Shown here: one piece after another, positions 24,577-33,952 of the stretch
Position numbering within the stretch: position 1 is the first letter of the stretch
Layout: every line of letters begins with the position of its first letter
From: Streptantibioticus_C sp963761325
Lineage (GTDB): Bacteria; Actinomycetota; Actinomycetes; Streptomycetales; Streptomycetaceae
Length of the DNA stretch: 64,000 nucleotides
Assembly (NCBI GenBank): GCA_963761325.1
Contig: CAVXGZ010000003.1
Location: 186,001-250,000, forward strand
Direction of reading: 5' to 3'
Notes under the pieces: model-generated
The model's database searches: none
The model's input: the letters and a program-made list of their open reading frames with translations, nothing else
Told to the model about the DNA's origin: nothing
Program-made: the position numbers and the translations under genes

Positions 24577-25203
24577 TCACAGCTTCTTGCCGCCCTTCAG
24601 CAGTCCGCCGCGCTGGCCGGTCGGGGTGCGCGGGGCGCTGGTGCTGACCCAGCGGTAGGCCGGGCCGGACGAGCCGCCGAGCGCGTCGCCGCCCATCGGG
24701 TCGCGTTCCAGGTGCCGCGCGAGCTTCATGATCCACGGGACGGTGAACGGTGCCAGCAGCAGGTCGTAGATGGTGGCCGTGGTCAGCAGGCTCGCCATGC
24801 CCACGTGCCGGGCGGCGGTGTCGCCGACCAGCGCGCCCACCCCCGCGTACAGCAGCGTGGACAGGATCGCGGCGACGGCCACCACGGCCATCGGCATCGC
24901 CGCGGAGCGCAGTTGGCCGTTCTCCGGCTTGGCCAGCCCGGCCAGGTAGCCGACGACGCACAGCACGAGGGCGTAGCGGCCGGCGGCGTGGTCGGCGGGC
25001 GGTGCGAGGTCGGCGAGGAGGCCGGCGCCGAAGCCGATCAGGCAGCCCCCGACGTGTCCGTAGGTGAGCGCCAGCGCGAGCACGACGAGCATCAGCAGGT
25101 CGGGCACCGCGCCGGGCAGGTGGAGCCGGGCCAGCACGCTGACCTGGAGCACGAGGGCGAAGACCACCAGCGCGGTGGACAGCACGATTCGGTTGACACG
25201 CAT
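24577..25203 (-). CDS. mreD: rod shape-determining protein MreD
   Basis: Integral membrane partner of MreC and RodA. The 208-residue protein has about five helices (LSTALVVFALVLQVSVLA, LLMLVVLALALTYGHVGG, ALVLCVVGYLAGLA, MAVVAVAAILSTLLYAGV, LLLAPFTVPWIMKLA) with a basic C-terminal tail. ATG 25203 comes 3 bp after the mreC stop. The protein is placed by context and topology, since MreD sequences vary. Confidence 0.9.
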   Translation of the reverse strand: MRVNRIVLSTALVVFALVLQVSVLARLHLPGAVPDLLMLVVLALALTYGHVGGCLIGFGAGLLADLAPPADHAAGRYALVLCVVGYLAGLAKPENGQLRSAAMPMAVVAVAAILSTLLYAGVGALVGDTAARHVGMASLLTTATIYDLLLAPFTVPWIMKLARHLERDPMGGDALGGSSGPAYRWVSTSAPRTPTGQRGGLLKGGKKL

Positions 25204-25206
25204 CGG

Positions 25207-26199
25207 TCAGCCCCTCCCTTCGGTCGCGGAGGCGGACGGCGTCTCGGAGGGGACCCCGGAGGGCGCTCCGGACGGTTCGCCGGACGGGTTCCCCGACGGG
25301 TAGGCCGTCACGGTCACCGTCGGCGTGGGCTTGGCGTGCGGCAGCGGCGGCAGCACCGTGTCGCGCGGGTCGGTGCGCGGCGGGACGACGACCACGCCGA
25401 CGATGTCGAGTTCGGTGAAGTGCACGAACGGCTGGACCTCGACGGTGCGGGTCAGTCCGCCGGCGCCCGGGTCGATCCGGACGACCCTCCCTATCGGCAC
25501 GCCCGGCACGAACGGGGTGTCGTGCTGCGAGCCGAAGCTGACCAGCCGGTCGCCGAGGTGCACGTTCGCCCGGCCGTTGAGGAGTTGCACCTTCATCGGC
25601 CGGTCGCCCTGGCCGGTGCCGAACCCGAGTTCCATCGAGCCCTCCATGCGGGTGCCGACGGTGAAGTCGGGGTCGCAGGCGAGCAGCACGGTGGAGGTCG
25701 TGGAGCTGACCGTGGTGACCCGGCCGACCAGGCCGTCCCCGTTGAGCACGGTCATGTCGCGCTGGATGCCGTCGTTGCTGCCGGCGTCGATGGTGATCGT
25801 CCAGGAGAAGTTCTGCGCCGCTCCTATGGCGATGACCTGGGCGCCCTTGATGCCGTACTGGCCGGCGCCGGCCACCCGGAGCATCTTCTCCAGCTCGGCG
25901 GCCCGGTTGCGGTTCAGGTCGCTGCTGCCGAGCTTCTGCTTGAGCAGTTCGTTCTGCCGCTGGAGCGCGGCCAGCTCGTCGTGCCGGGAGCCGGAGTCGC
26001 GGACGGCCTGTATGGCGTTGCCCACCGGGTTCACCGCCGACGCCACCCCGTTCTCCACCGGTCCGAAGACGGTGGCGGCCACGCTGCGCGCGCTGCGGAG
26101 CGGGGACGCGTCGCCGCCCCGGATGTCCACGGTGATCAGCGCGAACGCGATGGCGACCAGCAGAACCAGGAGTAGTCGGCTCTCTCGTGTGTCCCTCAC
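25207..26199 (-). CDS. mreC: rod shape-determining protein MreC
   Basis: Bitopic protein that links MreB to the outside synthases. The 330-residue product has a helix at about 8-26 (RLLLVLLVAIAFALITVDI), a coiled coil (DELAALQRQNELLKQKLG), and the beta-barrel domain (GSNDGIQRDMTVLNGDGLVGRV, GVPIGRVVRID). It ends in a low-complexity tail of repeated PSG/PSE units not needed for the fold. ATG 26199. It is followed after 3 bp by mreD. Confidence 0.95.
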   Translation of the reverse strand: MRDTRESRLLLVLLVAIAFALITVDIRGGDASPLRSARSVAATVFGPVENGVASAVNPVGNAIQAVRDSGSRHDELAALQRQNELLKQKLGSSDLNRNRAAELEKMLRVAGAGQYGIKGAQVIAIGAAQNFSWTITIDAGSNDGIQRDMTVLNGDGLVGRVTTVSSTTSTVLLACDPDFTVGTRMEGSMELGFGTGQGDRPMKVQLLNGRANVHLGDRLVSFGSQHDTPFVPGVPIGRVVRIDPGAGGLTRTVEVQPFVHFTELDIVGVVVVPPRTDPRDTVLPPLPHAKPTPTVTVTAYPSGNPSGEPSGAPSGVPSETPSASATEGRG

Positions 26200-26373
26200 G
26201 TGGGGCGGCCGTGCCTTCCTCGTCGGACCGGCCTGCCCACGGGCCGTCGCCGGTCAGCGATGTGTCAGCTGATGTCGGCCGGCTGCCGACCGCGGTGGGT
26301 CGGTCCGGCCGTTGTACGGACGGCGGTCCGGCACTCCGCCGGGCGGGTGGCCGCCGGGCGGCGCCGGGCCGGT

Positions 26374-27405
26374 TCAGCGGCGGGGCTGGGAGTCCAGCAC
26401 CTGCTGCAGCGCTTCGAACTCCTCGACGCACTTGCCGGCGCCGAGCGCCACCGAGTCCAGCGGGTTCTCGGCGATGTGGATCGGCATGCCGGTCTCCTGG
26501 CGCAGCCGCTCGTCGAGGCCGCGCAGCTTGGCGCCGCCGCCGGTGAGCACGATGCCGCGGTCCATGATGTCGCCGGACAGCTCGGGGGGGCACTTGTCGA
26601 GGGTGGTCTTGACCGCGTCCACCACGGTGCTGACCGGCTCCTCGATCGCCTTGCGCACCTCGGCCGCGGAGATCACCACGGTCTTGGGCAGCCCGCTGAC
26701 CAGGTCGCGGCCGCGGATCTCGGAGTGCTCGTCGTCGTCGATCTCGGCGGCGGTGCCGATCGTCATCTTGATGTTCTCGGCGGTGCGTTCGCCGAGCAGG
26801 AGGCTGTACTCCTTCTTGATGTGCTGGATGATCGCGTTGTCCAACTCGTCGCCGGCCACCCGGATGGACTGCGCGGTGACGATGCCGCCGAGCGAGATGA
26901 CGGCTACCTCGGTGGTGCCGCCGCCGATGTCGACGACCATGTTGCCGGTGGCCTCGTGGACCGGGAGCCCGGCGCCGATCGCGGCGGCCATCGGCTCCTC
27001 GATGATGTGCACCTGGCGCGCGCCGGCCTGCTCGGACGCCTCGATGACCGCGCGGCGCTCGACACCGGTGATGCCGGACGGCACGCAGACCACGACGCGC
27101 GGCCGGGCGAGATAGCGGCGCTTGTGGATTTTGAGGATGAAATACCTGAGCATCCGCTGTGTGATCTCGAAGTCGGCGATCACGCCGTCCTTCAGCGGGC
27201 GGACCGCCACGATGTTGCCGGGGGTGCGGCCGATCATCTTCTTGGCTTCGGCGCCGACCGCCAGAATGCCGCCGGTGTTGGTGTTGATGGCGACGACCGA
27301 GGGTTCATTGAGGACGATCCCGCGACCCCTGACGTACACCAGCGTGTTGGCGGTGCCGAGGTCGACAGCCATGTCACGGCCGATGAACGACATGTTGTTC
27401 GCCAT
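26374..27405 (-). CDS. mreB: actin-like protein MreB
   Basis: Forms membrane-bound filaments; in Streptomyces it acts mainly at sporulation septa and in spore-wall thickening. The 343-residue product shows the actin-fold motifs GRDMAVDLGTANTLVYVRG (phosphate 1), VVDIGGGTTEVAVIS (phosphate 2) and GIVLTGGGAKLRGL (adenosine). ATG 27405. A 174-bp gap with GC-rich inverted repeats separates it from mreC, so mreC may have partly separate expression. Confidence 0.97.
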   Translation of the reverse strand: MANNMSFIGRDMAVDLGTANTLVYVRGRGIVLNEPSVVAINTNTGGILAVGAEAKKMIGRTPGNIVAVRPLKDGVIADFEITQRMLRYFILKIHKRRYLARPRVVVCVPSGITGVERRAVIEASEQAGARQVHIIEEPMAAAIGAGLPVHEATGNMVVDIGGGTTEVAVISLGGIVTAQSIRVAGDELDNAIIQHIKKEYSLLLGERTAENIKMTIGTAAEIDDDEHSEIRGRDLVSGLPKTVVISAAEVRKAIEEPVSTVVDAVKTTLDKCPPELSGDIMDRGIVLTGGGAKLRGLDERLRQETGMPIHIAENPLDSVALGAGKCVEEFEALQQVLDSQPRR

Positions 27406-27711
27406 GAGGATACGTCTGGCCTTCCCGAGCTGGAGAGATGGGGGTTTTCAGGGCGCGGAGGGGTGATGCGCTGCGGAATCCGTAGCGGGCTTCCATCTTA
27501 TGTGCGCCGCACCGGACCGGGAGCGCGGGCACCTCGGCCATTGTCGGCAGAACACTTCGCGGTCCCCTGTAATGGTGACGACGTGTCGGAGCTAATGGTT
27601 CCCGCGATACTCCGGCATATGCCGATTGATCTGCGATGTCAACCGCTCGTCGAATGACAGGACGTCAACCCGGACCGGCCGGCTCCCCCTTCCGGCGGGT
27701 GGGTTAAGCGG
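27406..27711. other. intergenic region between ndk and mreB
   Basis: This 306-bp stretch has no plausible gene. It contains the candidate mreB promoter (27614-27642) and, next to the ndk stop, CCGGCC/GGCCGG-type GC-rich sequence without a clear hairpin. An unusually A/T-rich patch (27590-27660) surrounds the promoter. Confidence 0.6.
27614..27642 (-). promoter_or_regulatory. candidate mreB promoter
   Basis: On the minus strand TTGACA (27637-27642) is 17 bp from TATGCC (27614-27619). The -35 is perfect and the -10 fair. The implied leader is about 200 nt. Several mreB promoters are known in S. coelicolor, as I recall, so this may be one of a set. Confidence 0.5.
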
Positions 27712-28125
27712 TCAGCCCAGTTCCGGAAAGAAGATCTTGATCTCCCGGTCCGCCGACTCCGGGGAGTCCGAGGCGTGCACCAGGTTTTCCCGCACCACGG
27801 TGCCGAAGTCACCGCGAATACTGCCCGGCTGGGCGATGATCGGGTCGGTGGGGCCGGCCAGCGCGCGCATCCCCTCGACGACCCGCTCGCCCTCGACCAC
27901 CAGCGCCACCGAGGGAGCGGCGGACATGAACTCCACCAGCGGCTCGTAGAACGGCTTGCCGACGTGCTCCGCGTAGTGCTGCTCCAGCGTCGCGCGCTCC
28001 AGGGTGCGCAGCTCCATCGCCTCGACGCGCCAGCCGGCCTTGCGCTCGATCCGGCCGACGATCTCGCCGATCAGGCCCCGCCGGACGGCGTCGGGCTTGA
28101 GAAGGACGAGGGTGCGCTGGCTCAT
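27712..28125 (-). CDS. ndk: nucleoside diphosphate kinase
   Basis: Transfers the gamma-phosphate of ATP to nucleoside diphosphates through a phosphohistidine. The 137-residue product has RTLVLLKPDAVRRGL, the PFYEPLVEFMSA segment and the active-site histidine in ENLVHASDS. ATG 28125 has AAGGAG 8 nt upstream and gives the usual family length. Confidence 0.97.
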   Translation of the reverse strand: MSQRTLVLLKPDAVRRGLIGEIVGRIERKAGWRVEAMELRTLERATLEQHYAEHVGKPFYEPLVEFMSAAPSVALVVEGERVVEGMRALAGPTDPIIAQPGSIRGDFGTVVRENLVHASDSPESADREIKIFFPELG

Positions 28126-28224
28126 CGCGGAACTCCTTGTAGTGGTCACCGATGTGTTGCGGTTGGCCGACCCTATCGGGCGACGGACCGACACCGTCGG
28201 GCGCGTCCGTCCGGGTGATCACGC

Positions 28225-28569
28225 CTACGCGGTCGGGGCGGGCCCGGCCTCCTGCCGGCGTTTGAAGTCGTCGATCCGGCGGCCGAAGTGGACCGCGGCC
28301 CACCACAGGCCGGCGAACACCACGCCGAGGAAGTACATCATGGGGACCACCGTGCCGGCCGCCACCAGACCCGCCTGGAGCAGCCAGCCGACGGCGATCG
28401 CACCCGGCCGGGTGACCACCGCGCACAGCAGTACGCACAACGCCATCGCGCCGCCGCACACCGCCCAGACCGTCCCGGCCGGATAGCCGGACAGGTTCAT
28501 CGCCACCAGGCCGGCGAGGCCGATGACGAAGGCCTCACCGATCAGGGTGCTCGCACACAGGGTTCGCAT
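28225..28569 (-). CDS. DUF4233 membrane protein
   Basis: A 114-residue protein with four predicted membrane helices (LIGEAFVIGLAGLVAM, VWAVCGGAMALCVLLCAVV, AIAVGWLLQAGLVAAGTVV, MMYFLGVVFAGLWWAAV) and a basic C-terminus (FGRRIDDFKRRQE). It starts 6 bp after folC ends, so it is in the folC operon. This small protein follows folC widely in actinobacteria; its function is unknown. Confidence 0.8.
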   Translation of the reverse strand: MRTLCASTLIGEAFVIGLAGLVAMNLSGYPAGTVWAVCGGAMALCVLLCAVVTRPGAIAVGWLLQAGLVAAGTVVPMMYFLGVVFAGLWWAAVHFGRRIDDFKRRQEAGPAPTA

Positions 28570-28575
28570 CGGCGC

Positions 28576-30096
28576 TCACTTCCGGCCCAGCAGCAGCCGG
28601 GCCTCTCCCACGGTGATCACGGAACCGGCGACCAGCACGCCGGCCCCCGCGTACTGGCCCTCCTCCTCGGCGAGGGTGATGGCGGCCTCCAGCGCGTCGT
28701 CGAGCCGCGGCTCGACCTGGACCCGCTCGGCGCCGAACACCTCGACGGCCACCGCCGCCAACTCGTCCACGTCCATCGCGCGGAAGCTGGAGTTACGGGT
28801 GACCACCACCTCGGCGAAGATCGGCTCGAACGCCTCCAGCACGCCGCGCACGTCCTTGTCGGCGCTCGGGCCGATCACCCCGACCAGGTGGGTGAAGCCG
28901 AACGCCTCCCGCACCCCCTCGGCGGCGGCCAGCGCGCCGGCCGGGTTGTGCGCGGCGTCCAGCACGACGGTCGGGCTGCGCCGCACGACCTCCAGGCGGC
29001 CCGGCGAGGTCACCGCGGCGAAGGCGCCGCGCACGGTGTCGATGTCCAGGGTGCGGCCGGCCTGCGTCGAGCCGATGCCGAAGAACGCCTCGACCGCGGC
29101 GAGCGCGACCACCGCGTTGTGCGCCTGGTGGGCGCCGTGCAGCGGCAGGAAGACGTTCTCGTAGTCGCCGCCGAGCCCGCGCAGGCAGAGCATCTGGCCG
29201 CCGACCGCCACCTCGCGGGAGGTCACGCCGAACTCCATGCCCTCCCGGGCCACCGTGGCGTCCACCTCGACGGCCCGCTTGAGCAGCACCTGCACCGCGT
29301 CGGCCGGCTGCTGGGCGATGACGGCCGTCGCGCCCTGCTTGATGATCCCGGACTTCTCGACCGCGATCTCCCCCGGCGTGCCGCCGAGCCGGTCGGTGTG
29401 GTCCAGCGCTATCGGGGTGACCACCGCGACCTGGCCGTCCACCACGTTGGTGGCGTCCCACTGGCCGCCGAGCCCGACCTCGACCACGGCGACGTCGACC
29501 GGCGCGTCGGCGAAGGCCGCGTAGGCCATGCCGGTCAGCACCTCGAAGAACGACAGCCGGTAGGGCTGCGAGGAGTCCACCATGTCGATGTACGGCTTGA
29601 CGTCGGCGTAGGTGGCGACGAACCGCTCGACGGGGATCGGCTCGCCGTCCAGGCTGATGCGCTCGGTCACCGACTCGACGTGCGGGCTGGTGTAGCGGCC
29701 GGTGCGCAGCTCGAAGGCGCGCAGCAGGGTCTCGATCATCCGGGCGGTGCTGGTCTTGCCGTTGGTGCCGGTGATGTGGATCGCCGGGTAGGAGCGCTGC
29801 GGCTGGCCCAGGATGTCCATCAGGGCGAGCATCCGGTCCCGGGAGGGCTCCATCTTGGTCTCGCCCCAGCGGTCCGCCAGCTCCGCCTCGACCGCGCGCA
29901 GCGCCTCGGCCTCCTCGGGGGTGCGCGGTCCGGCGGGCGCGTCGGCGGCCTCGGTCAGCGGCACTCCGGCACGCAGGGTGCGGCTGCCGGCCTCGATCAC
30001 GGCCAGATCGGGGTCGCGTCCGGTCTCGGTCTCCACGATCTCCTCGAACGGGTCGCTGCCGTCCGCCGCCGCGTCGTCTTGGGGGTGCTCGGTCAC
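28576..30096 (-). CDS. folC: folylpolyglutamate synthase / dihydrofolate synthase
   Basis: Adds glutamate to folates (and to dihydropteroate). The 506-residue product has the Mur-ligase-type ATP site HITGTNGKTSTARM, YTSPHVESVTERI, LDHTDRLGGTPGEIAVEKSGI and a C-terminal domain with VLDAAHNPAGALAAAEG. An extra acidic stretch of about 80 residues precedes the enzyme, common in actinomycetes. GTG 30096 (VTEHPQDDAA) is preferred. Confidence 0.95.
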   Translation of the reverse strand: MTEHPQDDAAADGSDPFEEIVETETGRDPDLAVIEAGSRTLRAGVPLTEAADAPAGPRTPEEAEALRAVEAELADRWGETKMEPSRDRMLALMDILGQPQRSYPAIHITGTNGKTSTARMIETLLRAFELRTGRYTSPHVESVTERISLDGEPIPVERFVATYADVKPYIDMVDSSQPYRLSFFEVLTGMAYAAFADAPVDVAVVEVGLGGQWDATNVVDGQVAVVTPIALDHTDRLGGTPGEIAVEKSGIIKQGATAVIAQQPADAVQVLLKRAVEVDATVAREGMEFGVTSREVAVGGQMLCLRGLGGDYENVFLPLHGAHQAHNAVVALAAVEAFFGIGSTQAGRTLDIDTVRGAFAAVTSPGRLEVVRRSPTVVLDAAHNPAGALAAAEGVREAFGFTHLVGVIGPSADKDVRGVLEAFEPIFAEVVVTRNSSFRAMDVDELAAVAVEVFGAERVQVEPRLDDALEAAITLAEEEGQYAGAGVLVAGSVITVGEARLLLGRK

Positions 30097-30137
30097 GGCG
30101 TCCAGTCTACGGACGGCGGCGGGGCCGGCCCGCCACA

Positions 30138-30168
30138 CCCCGGCGCGCTCGCGGGGAGCGCGCCGGGG
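30138..30168 (-). terminator. valS terminator
   Basis: CCCCGGCGCGCT and AGCGCGCCGGGG form a perfect 12-bp stem with a 7-nt loop, 8 nt after the valS stop and before folC. Confidence 0.75.
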
Positions 30169-30175
30169 TACCGGA

Positions 30176-32800
30176 TCAGCCGGCCGGCAGCGCCGCCAGC
30201 TGCGCGGTGATGCGGGCGATGTCGGACTCGGCGGTGGCCTTGCGGGTCTTGATGCCGGCCACCACCTTCTCCGGCGCCTTGGCGAGGAAGCCGTCGTTGC
30301 CCAGCTTGGCGTCGGCCTGGGACAGCTCCTTCTCGGCGGCGGCCAGGTCCTTGGCGAGCCGCTTGCGCTCGGCGGCGACGTCGATCACGCCGGACAGGTC
30401 GAGGGCGACGGTGGCCCCGGCGACCGGCAGCGACGCGGTGGCGGTGAAGCCGTCCCCGGCCGGCTGCAGGCGCAGCAGCGCGCGGATGGCGTCCTCGTGC
30501 GCCGCCAGCGCGGTGCCGTCCAGCGCGAGCCGGGCCGGGACGCGCTGTCCCGGCTGCAGGCCCTGGTCGGCGCGGAACCGGCGCACCTCGGTGACGACCT
30601 GCCGCAGCGTGCCGATCTCCGCCTCGGCCGCCGCGTCGCGGAATCCGGCGTCCACCGGCCAGTCCGCGACCACCACCGACTCGCGGCCGGTCAGCGTGGT
30701 CCACAGCGTCTCGGTGACGAACGGCACGATCGGGTGCAGCAGCCGCAGCGTGACGTCGAGGACCTCGCCGAGCACCCGGCGCGAGACGTCGGCCGGCTCG
30801 CCGCCGGCCGCGAAGGTGGTCTTGGACAGCTCGACGTACCAGTCGAAGACCTCGTCCCACGCGAAGTGGAAGAGGGTGTCGGAGACCCGGGCGAACTGGT
30901 AGTCGTCGTAGTGCGCGTCCACCTCGGCGACCACCGAGTTGAGCCGGGACAGGATCCACCGGTCGGTGGTCGACTGCCGCTCGGGGGCGGGGAGTTCACC
31001 CTCGACGGTGGCGCCGTTCATCATCGCGAACCGGGTGGCGTTCCAGATCTTGTTGGCGAAGTTGCGCGATCCTTGGACCCAGTCCTCGCCGATCGGCACG
31101 TCGGTGCCGGGGTTGGCGCCGCGCGCGAGGGTGAAGCGCAGCGCGTCGGAGCCGTACTTGTCCATCCAGTCCAGCGGGTCGACCGCGTTGCCGAAGGACT
31201 TCGACATCTTCTTGCCGAACTGGTCGCGCACCATGCCGTGCAGGGCGATGGTGTGGAACGGCGGGACGCCGTCCATCGCGTAGAGCCCGAACATCATCAT
31301 CCGGGCGACCCAGAAGAAGAGGATGTCGTAGCCGGTGACCAGCACCGAGTTCGGATAGAACTTCTCCAGCGACTCGGTGCGCTCCGGCCAGCCGAGCGTG
31401 GAGAACGGCCACAGCCCCGAGGAGAACCAGGTGTCGAGGACGTCGGTCTCCTGGTGCCAGCCCTCGCCGGCCGGCGGCTGCTCGTCGGGGCCGACGCAGA
31501 CGGTCTCGCCGTTCGGGCCGTACCAGACCGGGATGCGGTGTCCCCACCACAACTGGCGTGAGATGCACCAGTCGTGGAGGTTGTCGACCCAGCCGAAGTA
31601 GCGCGACTCCATCTCCTTGGGGTGGATGGCCACCCGGCCGTCGCGCACCGCGTCGCCGGCCGCCTGGGCCAGCGGCGCGACCTTGACCCACCACTGCATG
31701 GAAAGCCGCGGCTCGACGGTGGTCTTGCACCGCGAGCAGTGGCCGACCGAGTGGACGTAGGGGCGCTTCTCGGCCACGATCCGGCCCTCGGCGCGCAGCG
31801 CGGCGACGATGGCGGAGCGCGCCTCCAGCCGGTCGAGCCCCTGGAACGGGCCGTGCGCGGTGATGACCGCGTGCTCGTCCATGACGGTCAGCGACGGCAG
31901 GTCGTGGCGCCGGCCGATCTCGAAGTCGTTGGGGTCGTGGGCCGGGGTGACCTTGACCGCGCCGGTGCCGAACTCCGGGTCGACGTGGGCGTCCGCGACG
32001 ACCGGGATGCTCCGGCCGGTCAGCGGCAGCTCGATCTCGGTGCCGACCAGGTGCGCGTAGCGCTCGTCGTCCGGGTGGACGGCGACCGCGGTGTCGCCGA
32101 GCATCGTCTCGGCGCGGGTGGTGGCCACCACGATGGCCGTGTCGCCGTCGCCGTAGCGGATGGAGACCAACTCGCCGTCGTCGTCCTGGTATTCCACCTC
32201 GATGTCGGAGATGGCGGTCAGGCAGCGCGGGCACCAGTTGATGATGCGCTCGGCGCGGTAGATCAACTCGTCGTCGTAGAGCTTCTTGAAGATCGTCTGG
32301 ACCGCCTGCGAGAGGCCCTCGTCCATGGTGAAGCGCTCGCGCGACCAGTCGACGCCGTCGCCGAGCCGGCGCATCTGCCCGGAGATCCGGCCGCCGGACT
32401 CCGCCTTCCACCGCCAGACCCGGTCGACGAACGCCTCCCGGCCGAGGTCGTGCCGGGACTTGCCCTCCTTGGCCAGCTCGCGTTCCACCACGTTCTGGGT
32501 GGCGATGCCGGCGTGGTCCATGCCGGGCTGCCACAGCGCCTCGAAGCCCTGCATCCGCTTGCGGCGGATCAGCGCGTCGATCAGCGTGTGCTCGAAGGCG
32601 TGGCCGAGGTGCAGGCTGCCGGTGACGTTGGGCGGCGGGATGACGATGGTGTACGGGGACCGGTCGCTCTTGGCGTCCGCCGCGAAGTAACCGCGCTCCA
32701 CCCAGCGCTCGTACAGCGGCCCCTCTACGTCGGCCGGGGTGTACTGGGTCGGCAGATGTTCCGGGGTGCTGTGGTCGCCGCCGCCTGGGCGCTGGTTCAT
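30176..32800 (-). CDS. valS: valyl-tRNA synthetase
   Basis: Class I synthetase charging tRNA-Val. The 874-residue product has the HIGH-type motif PPPNVTGSLHLGHAFEHT, the KMSKS motif in KKMSKSFGN, the CP1 editing domain (TRAETMLGDTAVAVHPDDERY, GTGAVKVTPAHDPNDF), zinc-like CXXC pairs (WCPRC, HCSRC) and a C-terminal coiled-coil arm. I chose ATG 32800 (MNQRPGGGD). A GTG at 32809 is also possible. Confidence 0.97.
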   Translation of the reverse strand: MNQRPGGGDHSTPEHLPTQYTPADVEGPLYERWVERGYFAADAKSDRSPYTIVIPPPNVTGSLHLGHAFEHTLIDALIRRKRMQGFEALWQPGMDHAGIATQNVVERELAKEGKSRHDLGREAFVDRVWRWKAESGGRISGQMRRLGDGVDWSRERFTMDEGLSQAVQTIFKKLYDDELIYRAERIINWCPRCLTAISDIEVEYQDDDGELVSIRYGDGDTAIVVATTRAETMLGDTAVAVHPDDERYAHLVGTEIELPLTGRSIPVVADAHVDPEFGTGAVKVTPAHDPNDFEIGRRHDLPSLTVMDEHAVITAHGPFQGLDRLEARSAIVAALRAEGRIVAEKRPYVHSVGHCSRCKTTVEPRLSMQWWVKVAPLAQAAGDAVRDGRVAIHPKEMESRYFGWVDNLHDWCISRQLWWGHRIPVWYGPNGETVCVGPDEQPPAGEGWHQETDVLDTWFSSGLWPFSTLGWPERTESLEKFYPNSVLVTGYDILFFWVARMMMFGLYAMDGVPPFHTIALHGMVRDQFGKKMSKSFGNAVDPLDWMDKYGSDALRFTLARGANPGTDVPIGEDWVQGSRNFANKIWNATRFAMMNGATVEGELPAPERQSTTDRWILSRLNSVVAEVDAHYDDYQFARVSDTLFHFAWDEVFDWYVELSKTTFAAGGEPADVSRRVLGEVLDVTLRLLHPIVPFVTETLWTTLTGRESVVVADWPVDAGFRDAAAEAEIGTLRQVVTEVRRFRADQGLQPGQRVPARLALDGTALAAHEDAIRALLRLQPAGDGFTATASLPVAGATVALDLSGVIDVAAERKRLAKDLAAAEKELSQADAKLGNDGFLAKAPEKVVAGIKTRKATAESDIARITAQLAALPAG

Positions 32801-32948
32801 GTCGGTCACGCCACCGATTCTAGGGCGGCACGCCGGAGTCTCCGAACCGCTTTGGTCCGGTAACAGCGCCACCACCCGGGTTACCACACGCTCCGGTCAT
32901 CAGGAAGGATATGGCTCGCGTAAACAACAACGGGAGGGAACGAAGCCC

Positions 32949-33860
32949 ATGAGCTTCAACCAGCCGCCGCCGAACCCCTACGGCCAGCAGCCGCAGCAAC
33001 CCGGCCCGCCGCCCGGCTACGGCTATCCGCAACAGGGTGGAGTCCCCCAGCAGCCCCAGCAGCCCGGCCCGTACGGCTACCCCCAGCAGCCACCGCCGCC
33101 GAACCCGTACGGCCAGGTCCCGCCGCCGCCGAGCCCGTACGGCGTGCAGCCCAACCCCGCCTACGGCCAGCAGCCGCCGAACCCCGCTTACGGCCAGCCC
33201 GGCGGCGGCTGGGCCGTCCCGACGCCGCCGAAGAAGAACACCGGCAGGATCATCGCCATCGCGCTCGCCGTGGTCGTGGTGGTCGGCGGCGGCATCGGCA
33301 TCGCGGCCTCCATGGGCGGCGGCGGCTCGGCGTCCGGACCGAAGTACAAGCTGACCACGCCTCAGACGGTGGCCGGCGACTTCACCAAGCAGGCCGGCAG
33401 CGACAACTCCGGCTCCGACGACCTCGACAACACCCCGGGCATCACCGGCGCGCACGACGTGCAGGCCGGCTACGCCTTCGGCACCACCAAGCAGTTGGAG
33501 TTCTTCGGCGCCTACGGCACGATCGGCGACCCGGCGGCCGTGGTGGACGCCGCCTTCAGCCAACTCGACAAGCAGAGCTCCAGCTCCGGCGCCTCGGACG
33601 GCACCGCGATCGGCAGCCCGCAGTCGGTCAGCCCGAGCGGTCTGGGCGACGCGGTCATGAAGTGCCAGATCTTCTCGACGAACGAGGACGGCATCTCCGC
33701 GAAGTTCCCGATCTGCATCTGGGGCGACTCCAGCACGGTGGGCGTCGTCGCCTATGTGGACGGCACCGCCGTGGTCACCGGGGGCAGCGTCTCGGTGGAG
33801 GACGGCGCCAAGATCACTGCCGAGGTGCGCACCAGCACCCGGGTCAAGATCTCCTCCTGA
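32949..33860 (+). CDS. Pro/Gln/Tyr-rich single-pass membrane protein
   Basis: The 303-residue product has a cytoplasmic low-complexity region (residues 1-95: repeated PQQP, PNPYGQ and PAYGQ units), a basic stop (PKKNTGR), one membrane helix at 101-121 and a ~180-residue outer domain with two cysteines (MKCQIF and FPICIW) that could form a disulfide. This layout is common in streptomycetes; the outer domain is not recognised. ATG 32949 follows GGGAGGG. It is divergent from valS across about 150 bp and converges on clpX. Confidence 0.75.
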   Translation: MSFNQPPPNPYGQQPQQPGPPPGYGYPQQGGVPQQPQQPGPYGYPQQPPPPNPYGQVPPPPSPYGVQPNPAYGQQPPNPAYGQPGGGWAVPTPPKKNTGRIIAIALAVVVVVGGGIGIAASMGGGGSASGPKYKLTTPQTVAGDFTKQAGSDNSGSDDLDNTPGITGAHDVQAGYAFGTTKQLEFFGAYGTIGDPAAVVDAAFSQLDKQSSSSGASDGTAIGSPQSVSPSGLGDAVMKCQIFSTNEDGISAKFPICIWGDSSTVGVVAYVDGTAVVTGGSVSVEDGAKITAEVRTSTRVKISS

Positions 33861-33898
33861 CCCCGCACCACCACCGCGTCCCGTACGACGACGGCACG

Positions 33899-33931
33899 AA
33901 GGGGCGCCCGGACGGCAGCCGGGCGCCCCTT
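33899..33931. terminator. bidirectional terminator between the membrane protein gene and clpX
   Basis: AAGGGGCGCCCGG and CCGGGCGCCCCTT form a perfect 13-bp stem with a 7-nt loop between convergent stops. On both strands the hairpin ends in TT. Confidence 0.85.
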
Positions 33932-33952
33932 CGTCGTCTGCGCGAGCGCGGG

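Noticed and set aside
32801..32948. Possible T-box leader for valS
   Set aside because: No T-box sequence, specifier loop or terminator was seen in the 148 bp upstream region.
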